Assembly (NCBI GenBank): GCA_022508525.1
Contig: JAFLVA010000002.1
Coordinates: forward strand, 87,877 to 151,876
DNA from: Erysipelotrichales bacterium
GTDB taxonomy: Bacteria > Bacillota_I > Bacilli_A > RFN20 > CAG-826
Reading direction: 5' to 3'
Length of the DNA: 64,000 bases
The notes below the pieces were generated by a model. The model was not told the DNA's origin. It did no database searches and saw nothing but the letters and a program-made list of their open reading frames with translations. Of the stretch, positions 21,548-30,904 are shown piece by piece (position 1 is the first letter of the stretch; each line of letters starts with the position of its first letter). Position numbers and translations under genes: made by a program.

Positions 21548-22156
21548 ATGTTAGAAGAACAAGAAACACAAGTTACTGAAGAAGTAAAAGAAACAGAAGC
21601 AGCTCCTGAAGAAACAAAAACTCCTAGACCTGAACGTCATCCTCGTGGAGATCGTAAAGATCGTGGAGGACGTAAGGAATTCCGTCGCGAAAAGCCTGAA
21701 AAAGAATTTGCTGAACGTGTTGTAGCTATCAACCGTATTAGTAAGACTGTTAAGGGTGGCCGCCGTATGAGATTTGCTGCTCTTATGGTTATTGGTGATG
21801 GAAAAGGACGTTTTGGTTATGGAACTGGCAAGGCTGGCGAAGTCCCTGACGCAATTAAAAAAGCAACTGAAGCAGCAAAGAAAAATATGTTCCGTGTAAC
21901 TTTAGTTAAAGGTGATACAATTTCTCACGAAATTATTGGTGAATTTGGAGCATGTAAAGTTTTATTAAAACCTGCACCTGAAGGTACTGGTATTATCGCC
22001 GGTGGACCTGTCCGTGCTGTCTTAGAATTAGCTGGTATAAAAAACATTTACTCAAAAGTTTATGGCTCACGTACACCAATTAACGTTATCCGTGCAACAG
22101 TCAATGGTTTAAATAACGTTAAATCGTATAATGTAGTCAAAGCATTACGTAAATAA
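21548..22156 (+). CDS. rpsE: 30S ribosomal protein S5 with charged N-terminal extension
   Basis: [36 protein letters not shown] core. Confidence 0.97.
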   Translation: MLEEQETQVTEEVKETEAAPEETKTPRPERHPRGDRKDRGGRKEFRREKPEKEFAERVVAINRISKTVKGGRRMRFAALMVIGDGKGRFGYGTGKAGEVPDAIKKATEAAKKNMFRVTLVKGDTISHEIIGEFGACKVLLKPAPEGTGIIAGGPVRAVLELAGIKNIYSKVYGSRTPINVIRATVNGLNNVKSYNVVKALRK

Positions 22157-22199
22157 TTTATATCTTAAATAAACAAAATTATATAGGGAGGTGCAACAT

Positions 22200-22640
22200 A
22201 TGAAACTGCATGAACTCGAATACACAGAAGGATCTCGTAGAAAAAATTTCCGCGTAGGACGTGGAATTGGATCTGGAAACGGAAAGACTGCTGGTAAAGG
22301 TACCAAAGGTCAAAATTCAAGAAGTGGTGGTGGAGTCCGTCTAGGATTTGAAGGTGGACAAAACCCATTATATCGTCGTTTGCCAAAACGTGGATTTAAC
22401 AATATTTCCCGCGTTGAATATGCAATTGTCAACGTCGAAATGTTAAATAGATTCGAAGATGGCACAAATGTTACCCCTGCATTATTAAAAGAAGTCGGAC
22501 TAGTCCGTAAAGAATATGATGGAGTTAAAATTTTAGGAAATGGTGAACTTAAAGTTAAGTTAGCTGTTTCTGCTCATAAATTCTCAAAGGCTGCCGAAGA
22601 AGCTATTAAGAATGCTGGCGGAACAACCGAGGTATTATAG
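22200..22640 (+). CDS. rplO: 50S ribosomal protein L15
   Basis: [38 protein letters not shown]; start at 22200 (after GGGAGGTG) preferred over 22191. Confidence 0.97.
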   Translation: MKLHELEYTEGSRRKNFRVGRGIGSGNGKTAGKGTKGQNSRSGGGVRLGFEGGQNPLYRRLPKRGFNNISRVEYAIVNVEMLNRFEDGTNVTPALLKEVGLVRKEYDGVKILGNGELKVKLAVSAHKFSKAAEEAIKNAGGTTEVL

Positions 22641-22641
22641 T

Positions 22642-23982
22642 ATGAAAAAACTCGGGCAAATCTTCAAAAACAAGGAAATCACTGATCGTATATTCTTTAC
22701 ATTAATGATTTTATTGGTATTTAGAATCGGCGCATCAATCGCCGTCCCAGGTGTCAAAGTTGTTGGCAACTGGGAAGATTCTGATGCCTTATCTATGATG
22801 AACCTCTTAGGCGGTGGAGCTCTATCAAGTTTCTCCATATTCGCCTTGGGTGTCTCACCATATATTACGTCACAAATTATTGTGCAATTACTTTCAATGG
22901 ATGTTTTGCCTGCTTTATCTGAATTAAATAAGCAAGGCCAGTATGGTCGTAAGAAAATTGAAATGGCAACCAGGTATCTAACGTTACTCCTTGGTGCTGT
23001 TCAAGCCTATGGTATTATCAAAACTATGGAGGCAACACAGTATATTGAAATGTCTACCATAGCAAACTCACAATTCTTCACGTATGTCTACATTGTTACT
23101 GTTCTTGTAGCTGGTGGAATGTTAGTTATGTGGCTAGGTGACCAAATCTCAGTTAAAGGTATAGGAAATGGTATTTCTGTTATTATCTTTGCTGGCATTG
23201 TTGTATCATTACCAAGCCAAATTACGCAAGCATTCTCACAATATTTAAGTACTTCAATACAAACAGGACAAGCAACTCAAATACTTGGAGGATCTGGTAA
23301 ATTCTTACTATATATCCTTGCATATATTGCAATTATTACATTCGTTATTTTCATTGAAAGTTCAAAAAGAAAAATTCCTGTCCAACACGCTGGTAAATCT
23401 GGCGGTGGACAAAAGTACAGCCAAGCGAGTTTCTTACCAATTAAGATTAACTCCGCTGGTGTTATCCCTGTCATTTTTGCCTCATCAATCATGATGGCAC
23501 CACAAGTTATTGTAAGCTTTATTGAAGGAGCAAATACTGGAGCAGAATGGTTAAATATATTCTCTAACTCTAAAATGACAACAATTGGAAACTTCAAGTT
23601 CCCATTCGGATTAGTTATATATATAGCCTTAATTATTGCTTTCACATTCTTCTATTCTTCATTGCAAATCAATCCAGAGCAAATGGCAGAAAATTTCCAA
23701 AAGAATGGTTCTTATATTCCTGGAATTAGACCAGGTAACGAAACCGAAAGATATGTACGTAGAGTACTTAATCGCGTAACATTTATCGGCGCAATGTCAT
23801 TAGCATTTATTGCTGCTTTGCCAGTAGTATTAGTGCTTACAGGATTACTTCCTCAATCACTTGCTCTTGGTGGAACAGGTTTAATCATCGTTGTTGGTGT
23901 CGCTATCGAAGTTAGCACACAAATCGATGGTCTTGTCGCTGGTAAGAGTTTCGAAGAAGTTCAAAGAAGGGGTGCTGAATAA
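22642..23982 (+). CDS. secY: preprotein translocase subunit SecY
   Basis: FRIGASIAVPGV...LGVSPYITSQIIVQLLSMD; ATG at 22642 preferred. Confidence 0.97.
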   Translation: MKKLGQIFKNKEITDRIFFTLMILLVFRIGASIAVPGVKVVGNWEDSDALSMMNLLGGGALSSFSIFALGVSPYITSQIIVQLLSMDVLPALSELNKQGQYGRKKIEMATRYLTLLLGAVQAYGIIKTMEATQYIEMSTIANSQFFTYVYIVTVLVAGGMLVMWLGDQISVKGIGNGISVIIFAGIVVSLPSQITQAFSQYLSTSIQTGQATQILGGSGKFLLYILAYIAIITFVIFIESSKRKIPVQHAGKSGGGQKYSQASFLPIKINSAGVIPVIFASSIMMAPQVIVSFIEGANTGAEWLNIFSNSKMTTIGNFKFPFGLVIYIALIIAFTFFYSSLQINPEQMAENFQKNGSYIPGIRPGNETERYVRRVLNRVTFIGAMSLAFIAALPVVLVLTGLLPQSLALGGTGLIIVVGVAIEVSTQIDGLVAGKSFEEVQRRGAE

Positions 23983-24635
23983 TGTTAAATATCATTTTAA
24001 TGGGCCCACCTGGTGCAGGAAAAGGAACACAAGCAAAAAAGATTATTGCTGCTTATGATATCCCACATATTTCAACTGGTGATATGTTTAGAGAAGCAAT
24101 GGCTAACAAAACTCCAGCTGGTTTACTAGCTGCAGAATACATCAATAAAGGTTTGTTAGTACCTGATGATGTAACTATTAAATTAGTTAAAGAACGCTTA
24201 GCAAAAGATGATTGCGCAAAGGGATTCTTACTTGATGGATTCCCAAGAACAATTCCTCAAGCAGAAGCTTTAGAAACACTAACAAAAGAAATTAATCGAC
24301 CAATCAGCGCAGTAGTTAATATTACTGCTGATAAAGAAATTCTTGTTAAAAGAATTACCGGAAGACGTGTCTGTCCAGTTTGTGGAGCACCATTCCATGT
24401 TGAGACTCTTAAACCAAAAGTTGAAGGAGTTTGTGACTATTGTGGAGCAACACTTATTCAAAGAAAAGACGACACTTTAGAAAGTTTGGCTGTAAGATTA
24501 AATGCTTATGAAAACCAAACTCTTCCACTTGTGAAGTTCTATGAAGAAAGAAACTTGCTTCACAATGTTGATGGCTTGATTGGGTTAGAAGAAGTCTTCA
24601 AAACTATTTGTGATATTTTTGAGGAGATTAAATAA
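23982..24635 (+). CDS. adk: adenylate kinase (Zn-binding lid)
   Basis: MGPPGAGKGTQAKKI; CPVCGAPF...CDYCGATL. Confidence 0.97.
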   Translation: MLNIILMGPPGAGKGTQAKKIIAAYDIPHISTGDMFREAMANKTPAGLLAAEYINKGLLVPDDVTIKLVKERLAKDDCAKGFLLDGFPRTIPQAEALETLTKEINRPISAVVNITADKEILVKRITGRRVCPVCGAPFHVETLKPKVEGVCDYCGATLIQRKDDTLESLAVRLNAYENQTLPLVKFYEERNLLHNVDGLIGLEEVFKTICDIFEEIK

Positions 24636-24638
24636 AGT

Positions 24639-25394
24639 ATGATAATCGTTAAATCACCACGAGAAATTGTGTTGATGCGCGAAGCTGGTAAGATTGTGGC
24701 GAGTGTATTTACTGCACTTCAGCCACATATCAAACCTGGCGTTACAACTAAAGAATTAGATCGTATCGCAGAAAAAACCATACGTGATCAAGGCGCAATA
24801 CCAAGTTTCTTAGGCTATGGTGGATTCCCAGGTTCAATATGTACATCAATTAATGATACATTAGTTCATGGAATTCCAGATAATACTAAGTTAAAAGAAG
24901 GAGACATTATTTCTATCGATGTTGGAGCTATTTATAAAGGCTATAACGGAGATGCCGCAAGAACTTATCTTGTTGGGAAAGTAACAGAAGAAGCAGAACG
25001 ACTCGTAAGAGTTACAGAAGAAAGCTTCTTTGAAGCAATGAAAATAATTAAACCAGGTATTCGCTTATCAGATATTTCTTATACTATTCAAGAATATTGT
25101 GAAAAACATGGTTATTCCTTACCACGTGACTATACTGGTCATGGTATTGGAAGAGATTTACACGAAGATCCAGCAATTCCTAATTATGGATTACCTGGAC
25201 ATGGTCCAATTTTAAAAGAAGGCATGTGCTTGGCAATTGAGCCTATGGTTAACATGGGAAGACATAATACCAAAGTAATGTCAGATGATTGGACTGTTAA
25301 GACTGTTGATGGAAAATTATGCAGTCACTATGAAAACACGATCGTTGTTACTAAAGATGGATATGAAATCTTAACAATGGAAAATGAAAAATAA
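24639..25394 (+). CDS. map: methionine aminopeptidase type I
   Basis: SINDTLVHGIPD, GHGIGRDLHEDP. Confidence 0.96.
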   Translation: MIIVKSPREIVLMREAGKIVASVFTALQPHIKPGVTTKELDRIAEKTIRDQGAIPSFLGYGGFPGSICTSINDTLVHGIPDNTKLKEGDIISIDVGAIYKGYNGDAARTYLVGKVTEEAERLVRVTEESFFEAMKIIKPGIRLSDISYTIQEYCEKHGYSLPRDYTGHGIGRDLHEDPAIPNYGLPGHGPILKEGMCLAIEPMVNMGRHNTKVMSDDWTVKTVDGKLCSHYENTIVVTKDGYEILTMENEK

Positions 25395-25411
25395 AGGAGT
25401 GTTAAATAACT

Positions 25412-25630
25412 ATGTCAAAAGAAGACGTTATCGAAGTAGAAGCGGTAGTCGTTGAAACTTTACCTAACGCAATGTTTAATGTAAAGTTAGAAAACGGTGT
25501 CGTAATCTTAGCCCACGTTTCTGGTAAAATCCGTATGAACTACATTCGCATTTTACCAGGTGATAGAGTTACGGTAGAAATATCGCCATACGATTTAACA
25601 CGTGGCAGAATCACATTTAGATACAAATAA
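25412..25630 (+). CDS. infA: translation initiation factor IF-1
   Basis: [18 protein letters not shown]...GRITFRYK. Confidence 0.97.
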   Translation: MSKEDVIEVEAVVVETLPNAMFNVKLENGVVILAHVSGKIRMNYIRILPGDRVTVEISPYDLTRGRITFRYK

Positions 25631-25660
25631 AAAAAGAAAGTCAAACGGAGGATTATTATT

Positions 25661-25777
25661 ATGAAAGTTAGACCTTCAGTTAAACCTATTTGCGATAAGT
25701 GCAAAGTCATTCGTAGAAAAGGCCGTTTAATGGTTATCTGCGAAAATCCAAAGCACAAGCAAAGACAAGGTAATTAA
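25661..25777 (+). CDS. rpmJ: 50S ribosomal protein L36 (C+ form)
   Basis: [38 protein letters not shown]; missed by ORF track because of size. Confidence 0.97.
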   Translation: MKVRPSVKPICDKCKVIRRKGRLMVICENPKHKQRQGN

Positions 25778-25791
25778 GGAGGACATGCTAT

Positions 25792-26166
25792 ATGGCACGT
25801 ATTGTTGGAGTAGATATTCCAAATGATAAAAGAGTTGTAATTTCATTAACATATGTTTATGGTATTGGACCTACAACTGCAAAGAAAATTTTAAAGGCTG
25901 CTAAAGTTGATGAAGATACTCGTGTTAAAAACTTAACAGAAGATCAATTAACTGCAATCAGAAATGAAGTAGCTAAATACAAAGTAGAAGGTGACTTACG
26001 TCGTGAAGTTGCTTTAAACATTAAACGTCTTACAGAAATTGGTTGCTATCGTGGCTTACGTCATCGTAGAGGTTTACCAGTTCGTGGACAACGTACAAAA
26101 ACTAACGCTCGCACTCGCAAAGGACCAAGAAAGACTATTGCGAATAAAAAGCAAGCAGTTAAGTAG
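25792..26166 (+). CDS. rpsM: 30S ribosomal protein S13
   Basis: [43 protein letters not shown]. Confidence 0.98.
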   Translation: MARIVGVDIPNDKRVVISLTYVYGIGPTTAKKILKAAKVDEDTRVKNLTEDQLTAIRNEVAKYKVEGDLRREVALNIKRLTEIGCYRGLRHRRGLPVRGQRTKTNARTRKGPRKTIANKKQAVK

Positions 26167-26184
26167 AAAGTGAGGATAAGTTAA

Positions 26185-26577
26185 ATGGCTGGTAAAAAAG
26201 TTGTTTCTAAAAAGAAAAAAATCAAGAGAGCCTATACTAAAGGTGTCGCTCACATTCATTCAACATTTAATAACACCATTGTCACTATCACTGATGAAGC
26301 AGGTAATGTTATTGCTTGGTCAAGTGCTGGTGCATTAGGATTTAAAGGTGCTAAAAAGTCTACACCATTTGCCGCTCAATTAGCAGCAGAAGCTTGTGCT
26401 AAAGTTGCTGTTGATCAAGGTATTAAGACAGTTGACGTTAACGTTAAGGGACCAGGATCCGGACGTGATTCTGCCGTACGTAGTTTACAAGCAGCTGGAT
26501 TAGTAATCCAAATGATTACAGATACTACACCAATTCCACACAATGGTTGCCGCCCACCAAAGCGTCCACGTGGATAA
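26185..26577 (+). CDS. rpsK: 30S ribosomal protein S11
   Basis: [30 protein letters not shown]. Confidence 0.98.
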   Translation: MAGKKVVSKKKKIKRAYTKGVAHIHSTFNNTIVTITDEAGNVIAWSSAGALGFKGAKKSTPFAAQLAAEACAKVAVDQGIKTVDVNVKGPGSGRDSAVRSLQAAGLVIQMITDTTPIPHNGCRPPKRPRG

Positions 26578-26632
26578 TCTTATAATTAAATAAATTTAGT
26601 CTACAAAACGTTTGCAAAAGGGAGGAAATAAA

Positions 26633-27607
26633 ATGAAAAAAATTGTAAATCCATTTACAAAAATTAGTTTTGAAACTGCTGAATTTGATGGTAATACAAA
26701 CTATGGTAAATTCGTAGTTGGACCATTAGAAAGAGGCTATGCATTAACAATTGGTAATTCATTAAGAAGAGTTATGCTTTCATCATTACCTGGTGCTTCA
26801 ATCTTTGCAATTGAAGTTGAGGGTGCAAGACATGAATTCTCTGCTCTTGATGGAGTTGAAGAAGATGTCACGATGATTGTACTTTCTTTAAAAGATTTAG
26901 TTTTAAAAATCGATAGTGAAGATTCTGCAACAAAGAGATTAGAACTCGAAGTTGAAGGACCTGCAGTTGTTACCGCAGCGGACTTAGTTGTACCTAGTGA
27001 TGTTACAGTTGTAAATCCTGATTTAGTACTTGCTCACGTTGCTGAAGGTGGCAAATTAAAAATGTCACTCTTTGCTCGTAACGGAAGAGGATATGTTACT
27101 TCAGAAGGAAACAAAGCACTTCGTACTGGAAGCCAAGTTGTAGGAACAATCGCTACTGATTCAAACTACTCACCAATTACTAAAGTAAATTACGAAGTAA
27201 AACCAACTCGTGTTGGACACAACGCTAATTATGAAAACTTAGAATTAGAAGTTTGGACAAATGGTTCAGTTTTACCACAAGATTCCGTCGCACTTGCTGC
27301 TAAAATCTTAGTTGCACACTTCGAAGAATTCTTAATTCTTAACGAAATTACTCGCGATATGAATATTGTTGCAGAACCAGTAGAACAAGCAACTAATAAA
27401 TATGAAGATATGACAATTGAAGAATTAGATCTCTCAGTTCGTTCATACAACTGCTTAAAGAGAGCAGGAATTGCTACAGTCTTAGAATTAACTCAAAAGA
27501 CTGAAGAAGATATGATGAAAGTACGTAACCTTGGTAAGAAATCACTTAAAGAAGTTAAAGAAAAACTTCTTGCAATTGGTTTAAGCTTCAAGGATTACAT
27601 TGATTAG
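26633..27607 (+). CDS. rpoA: RNA polymerase subunit alpha
   Basis: GKFVVGPLERGYALTIGNSLRRVMLSSLPG; helix-hairpin C-terminal domain. Confidence 0.98.
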   Translation: MKKIVNPFTKISFETAEFDGNTNYGKFVVGPLERGYALTIGNSLRRVMLSSLPGASIFAIEVEGARHEFSALDGVEEDVTMIVLSLKDLVLKIDSEDSATKRLELEVEGPAVVTAADLVVPSDVTVVNPDLVLAHVAEGGKLKMSLFARNGRGYVTSEGNKALRTGSQVVGTIATDSNYSPITKVNYEVKPTRVGHNANYENLELEVWTNGSVLPQDSVALAAKILVAHFEEFLILNEITRDMNIVAEPVEQATNKYEDMTIEELDLSVRSYNCLKRAGIATVLELTQKTEEDMMKVRNLGKKSLKEVKEKLLAIGLSFKDYID

Positions 27608-27619
27608 GAGGAAGTTTAA

Positions 27620-28027
27620 ATGGCTGCACAAGGTCGTAAAAATGTTCATGGTAAGACAGGCGTACGTTTCAAAGCCGCTTACACATCTAGCAAATACAAA
27701 GCAATGCTAAGAAATGTTGTAACAGAATTAATCGTTCACGAAAGAGTTGTTGTTACATTAGGCGTTGCAAAAGATGTCAAGAATTTAGCGGAAAGAATGG
27801 TAACAAAAGCAAAGAATGGAGATTTACACAATCGCCGTTTAGCTGCTGCAGTTATCCGTCCAGAAGTCTATGCAGATGCTGAGAAGAAAGTAACTGCACT
27901 TGACAAGTTATTTGCAGAAATCGGTCCACGTTACAAAGATCGTAATGGTGGATATACAAGAGTCTTGAAGATGGTCCCACGCCGTGGTGACAATGCTGAA
28001 ATGGCTATTGTAGAATTTGTTAAATAA
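27620..28027 (+). CDS. rplQ: 50S ribosomal protein L17
   Basis: MLRNVVTELIVHERVVVTL; synteny. Confidence 0.96.
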   Translation: MAAQGRKNVHGKTGVRFKAAYTSSKYKAMLRNVVTELIVHERVVVTLGVAKDVKNLAERMVTKAKNGDLHNRRLAAAVIRPEVYADAEKKVTALDKLFAEIGPRYKDRNGGYTRVLKMVPRRGDNAEMAIVEFVK

Positions 28028-28059
28028 TTAATAAAATAACAAAAAAAATCGTAAAAAAT

Positions 28060-28087
28060 AGGTTCCACTTATGTGGACCTTTTTTTG
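28060..28087 (+). terminator. Rho-independent terminator
   Basis: AGGTTCCACTTATGTGGACCTTTTTTT. Confidence 0.8.
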
Positions 28088-28090
28088 TGG

Positions 28091-28121
28091 TTGACAATAA
28101 TCTACGGGAGGGGGGTATAAT
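28091..28121 (+). promoter_or_regulatory. sigma-A-type promoter with a G-rich 19-bp spacer
   Basis: TTGACA (28091-28096) and TATAAT (28116-28121) separated by ATAATCTACGGGAGGGGGG. Confidence 0.7.
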
Positions 28122-28144
28122 ATTTTGAGAAAGAAGGGGCAATT

Positions 28145-29866
28145 GTGAAAAATAGAAAAAGTATATTAATGGTTGCATTATCTATTTTTGCTTTAGCTGG
28201 TTGCGGTAATGACAATGTATCTAATACGTATATGAAACCAGAAATTAGAATAAATAATAAGGCATCCCAAATTAGTTTATATAATATGACATCATTTCGC
28301 GATGATAAATTCAATTATTTTATTTTTGATTTAGGGACATATGAAAATGTTCCAGTTTCTGGATTTTCATCTGCATATTATTATGGTGGCAGTGGTAGCC
28401 TAAAAACTACACTTTCAGTTTCTACTACTGATTCAAATTCAGTGAAGAATTCTGTTCAATCTGTAATTTCAAAGACAGTAACTGTATCTAACAAACATAG
28501 TGTAAATGTGAATGGACAATTGAAATTACCATTTAACATTTCTCCTAAAGTTGAATATGGCTATTCAAACACAAAGACAGAAGCTAATACAAAAAGTTGG
28601 ACAGAATCATATGAGGAAACTGCAACATTTAGTGAAACGGAGTCTCGCACTGAAGAAATATCATTTAATAGTTCAACAGATAAGGCTGGATATTATTATC
28701 GCATGCTATTAACTGATATTGAAGCTTATGGAATAGTATTGAAAAATATAGACACACAAGAATACTATGCTGCTGTCATGACATCTGTAAAGAGTAAAAT
28801 GTTTGCGTTTGTATATAGTGAAAATAAAATATATGAATTTGAGTGTTTGGATAATTTAGATTTTGATTGCTCAATAATTGATACTCTCGCTTTAGATTCA
28901 ATCACACCAGAAAACTATATAGATTTAGAAGATGAAGAAAAACCACAGGAAATACATTTTATTAGAAATGCTAAAGACTTTTATAATATAAATAACAACC
29001 CAGATGCATATTATCAATTAGTAAATAATATTGATCTTGAAATGTCTGCAGAATGCATTGAAAATTTTACCGGAATTTTAGATGGTAATGACTATACTAT
29101 TTCAAATTATCGTATGACAATACCTGATAGCAAATTATCACAAGAACAAAATTATGGAATGTTTAAAAAGAACCAAGGAACAATTAAAAATCTTACTGTT
29201 TCAAATACTTATTTTACCAGTGACTCGTGTCATAATGGATCATGGATTAATACCGGAGGGTTGGTTGGTTTTAATGATAATGGTGGTGTATTAGAAAACA
29301 TAACTGTTAAAGACTCCGAATTTAAAGTTGATCGTTCTGGTTCGCGAACTGGTGGTATTGCAGGAATAAATTATGGAGAAATAATTGATTGCAAAGTTCA
29401 ATTAACTAAATTTTTCTCTAATGGAGATTGTGGTGGTGTAGTGGCTACAAATTACGGCTTAGTAAAAAATGCAACTTATATTGGAAGACCAATCAGTGGC
29501 GCAGTTAAAAGCAATACAGATAAAGTTATGTTTGATTACTGGATGATTGATACTTCTGGAAAAGAGAATCGCGGAGCAAAAAGCTGGGGTGGAATTGTTG
29601 GTTATAATGTAGACAATGCTCGTATTGTAAATATTTATATCCAAGATGTTTATATGTATCTTCATGGAGATGATAATGGTGCGAAACCTAAAATGGGATA
29701 TGCAGTAGGACATAATAGAGGATATATTAGTGGAACAAAAACGGCTTCTGGTCTAGGTGAATATAGAAGTATTTTAAATAGCAAAAAAGGAACAACAGAA
29801 TATTATTTTGCCATATTTGATGGATTGATTGGAAGAAATGAGTCTACAGTGGATTTTACTAATTGA
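28145..29866 (+). CDS. large lipoprotein with possible aerolysin/ETX-like beta-rich domain and GLUG-type repeats
   Basis: Lipobox FALAGCG; Ser/Thr-rich alternating segment; repeats GGLVGFNDNGGVLENITV, GGIAGINYGEIIDCKV, GGVVATNYGLVKNATY, GGIVGYNVDNARIVNI. Confidence 0.7.
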   Translation: MKNRKSILMVALSIFALAGCGNDNVSNTYMKPEIRINNKASQISLYNMTSFRDDKFNYFIFDLGTYENVPVSGFSSAYYYGGSGSLKTTLSVSTTDSNSVKNSVQSVISKTVTVSNKHSVNVNGQLKLPFNISPKVEYGYSNTKTEANTKSWTESYEETATFSETESRTEEISFNSSTDKAGYYYRMLLTDIEAYGIVLKNIDTQEYYAAVMTSVKSKMFAFVYSENKIYEFECLDNLDFDCSIIDTLALDSITPENYIDLEDEEKPQEIHFIRNAKDFYNINNNPDAYYQLVNNIDLEMSAECIENFTGILDGNDYTISNYRMTIPDSKLSQEQNYGMFKKNQGTIKNLTVSNTYFTSDSCHNGSWINTGGLVGFNDNGGVLENITVKDSEFKVDRSGSRTGGIAGINYGEIIDCKVQLTKFFSNGDCGGVVATNYGLVKNATYIGRPISGAVKSNTDKVMFDYWMIDTSGKENRGAKSWGGIVGYNVDNARIVNIYIQDVYMYLHGDDNGAKPKMGYAVGHNRGYISGTKTASGLGEYRSILNSKKGTTEYYFAIFDGLIGRNESTVDFTN

Positions 29867-30013
29867 TTTCAAACTAATATTAAGTAAAGATATTTAAAAG
29901 GAAAACATTAAGTAAAATCGTAACTATTAAGCAATTATATTTATTTTTAAGCGAATGTTCACTTAAGTAAGTTGTCTCGTATATCTAGATATAATTTTTG
30001 AGGAGGTGAAAAA

Positions 30014-30172
30014 ATGTATACTTATGATGTAGTAGCCTATAAAGTACAATTTGGTCTTTACATGGATGTTGCAACAAAAATTAACAAGAAAACTCAACAA
30101 GGATGGAGAGTTATTTCAACTAGTTTTGATTCACAAGGTCAAATGGTTGTTGTTTACGAAAAAACTATGTAG
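30014..30172 (+). CDS. DUF4177-like small protein (52 aa)
   Basis: MYTYDVVAYKVQFGLYMDVATKINKKTQQGWRVISTSFDSQGQMVVVYEKTM; RBS GAGGAGGTG. Not in ORF track. Confidence 0.7.
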   Translation: MYTYDVVAYKVQFGLYMDVATKINKKTQQGWRVISTSFDSQGQMVVVYEKTM

Positions 30173-30193
30173 CTTAATTAAAGAATTTTATTA

Positions 30194-30239
30194 AAAAAGG
30201 ATTTTACCTATAAAAATATGGGTTCTAATCCTTTTTTTT
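30194..30239 (+). terminator. Rho-independent terminator
   Basis: AAAGGATT...AATCCTTTTTTTT with nested inner stem. Confidence 0.75.
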
Positions 30240-30369
30240 GTTTGATTATAGCGAAATCAAAGTTAAGAATATTAAGTTAAAAGAGTTATTCAAAAAATGT
30301 ATAGCTTAAAATAGTTATATTTGTGCTTTTTTGTCTTTTATGATGAATATATTTTAATCAGGGGATATT

Positions 30370-30828
30370 ATGAAAAAAATTAATTTAAATTTAGATCTTG
30401 CTTTTAACTTGCTTTTTCCACTTTTTGTAAGCTTTGTTATTTCTATGACTTTGCCAAACTTCTCTACTTACTATAATAGTTTGATTACTTTAGTAAGAGT
30501 GCCTGCAATTATATTTCCAATTGTGTGGACAATTCTTTACATATTAATGGGATTTGTGGGTTACAAACTATCGCAAAATAATGACGAAAAAGGCGAAAAG
30601 ATTTACTATGCACAATTACTAGTTAATTTCCTTTGGACACCAGTGTTTTTTGGTCTTAAATCACCGATTGGAGGATTAATTTTAATTGTCGCATTATTGG
30701 CTTTAGTTATTTGGTTGTTTTTATATGTAAAGAAAGGATATGGCAATTTTGCGTATTTTTTACTTCCTTATATCATTTGGCTATTATTTGCAACTTTTTT
30801 GAACCTATCAATTGTTATTTTAAATTAA
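30370..30828 (+). CDS. tspO: TspO/MBR family protein
   Basis: PAIIFPIVWTILYILMGFVGYKL; Trp-rich five-TM pattern. Confidence 0.85.
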   Translation: MKKINLNLDLAFNLLFPLFVSFVISMTLPNFSTYYNSLITLVRVPAIIFPIVWTILYILMGFVGYKLSQNNDEKGEKIYYAQLLVNFLWTPVFFGLKSPIGGLILIVALLALVIWLFLYVKKGYGNFAYFLLPYIIWLLFATFLNLSIVILN

Positions 30829-30904
30829 TACATTATATTACCAATTATTGAAAAAATATTCACAATTGGGTTAAAATATAAATAACTTTTAGGAGATTAG
30901 AAAG

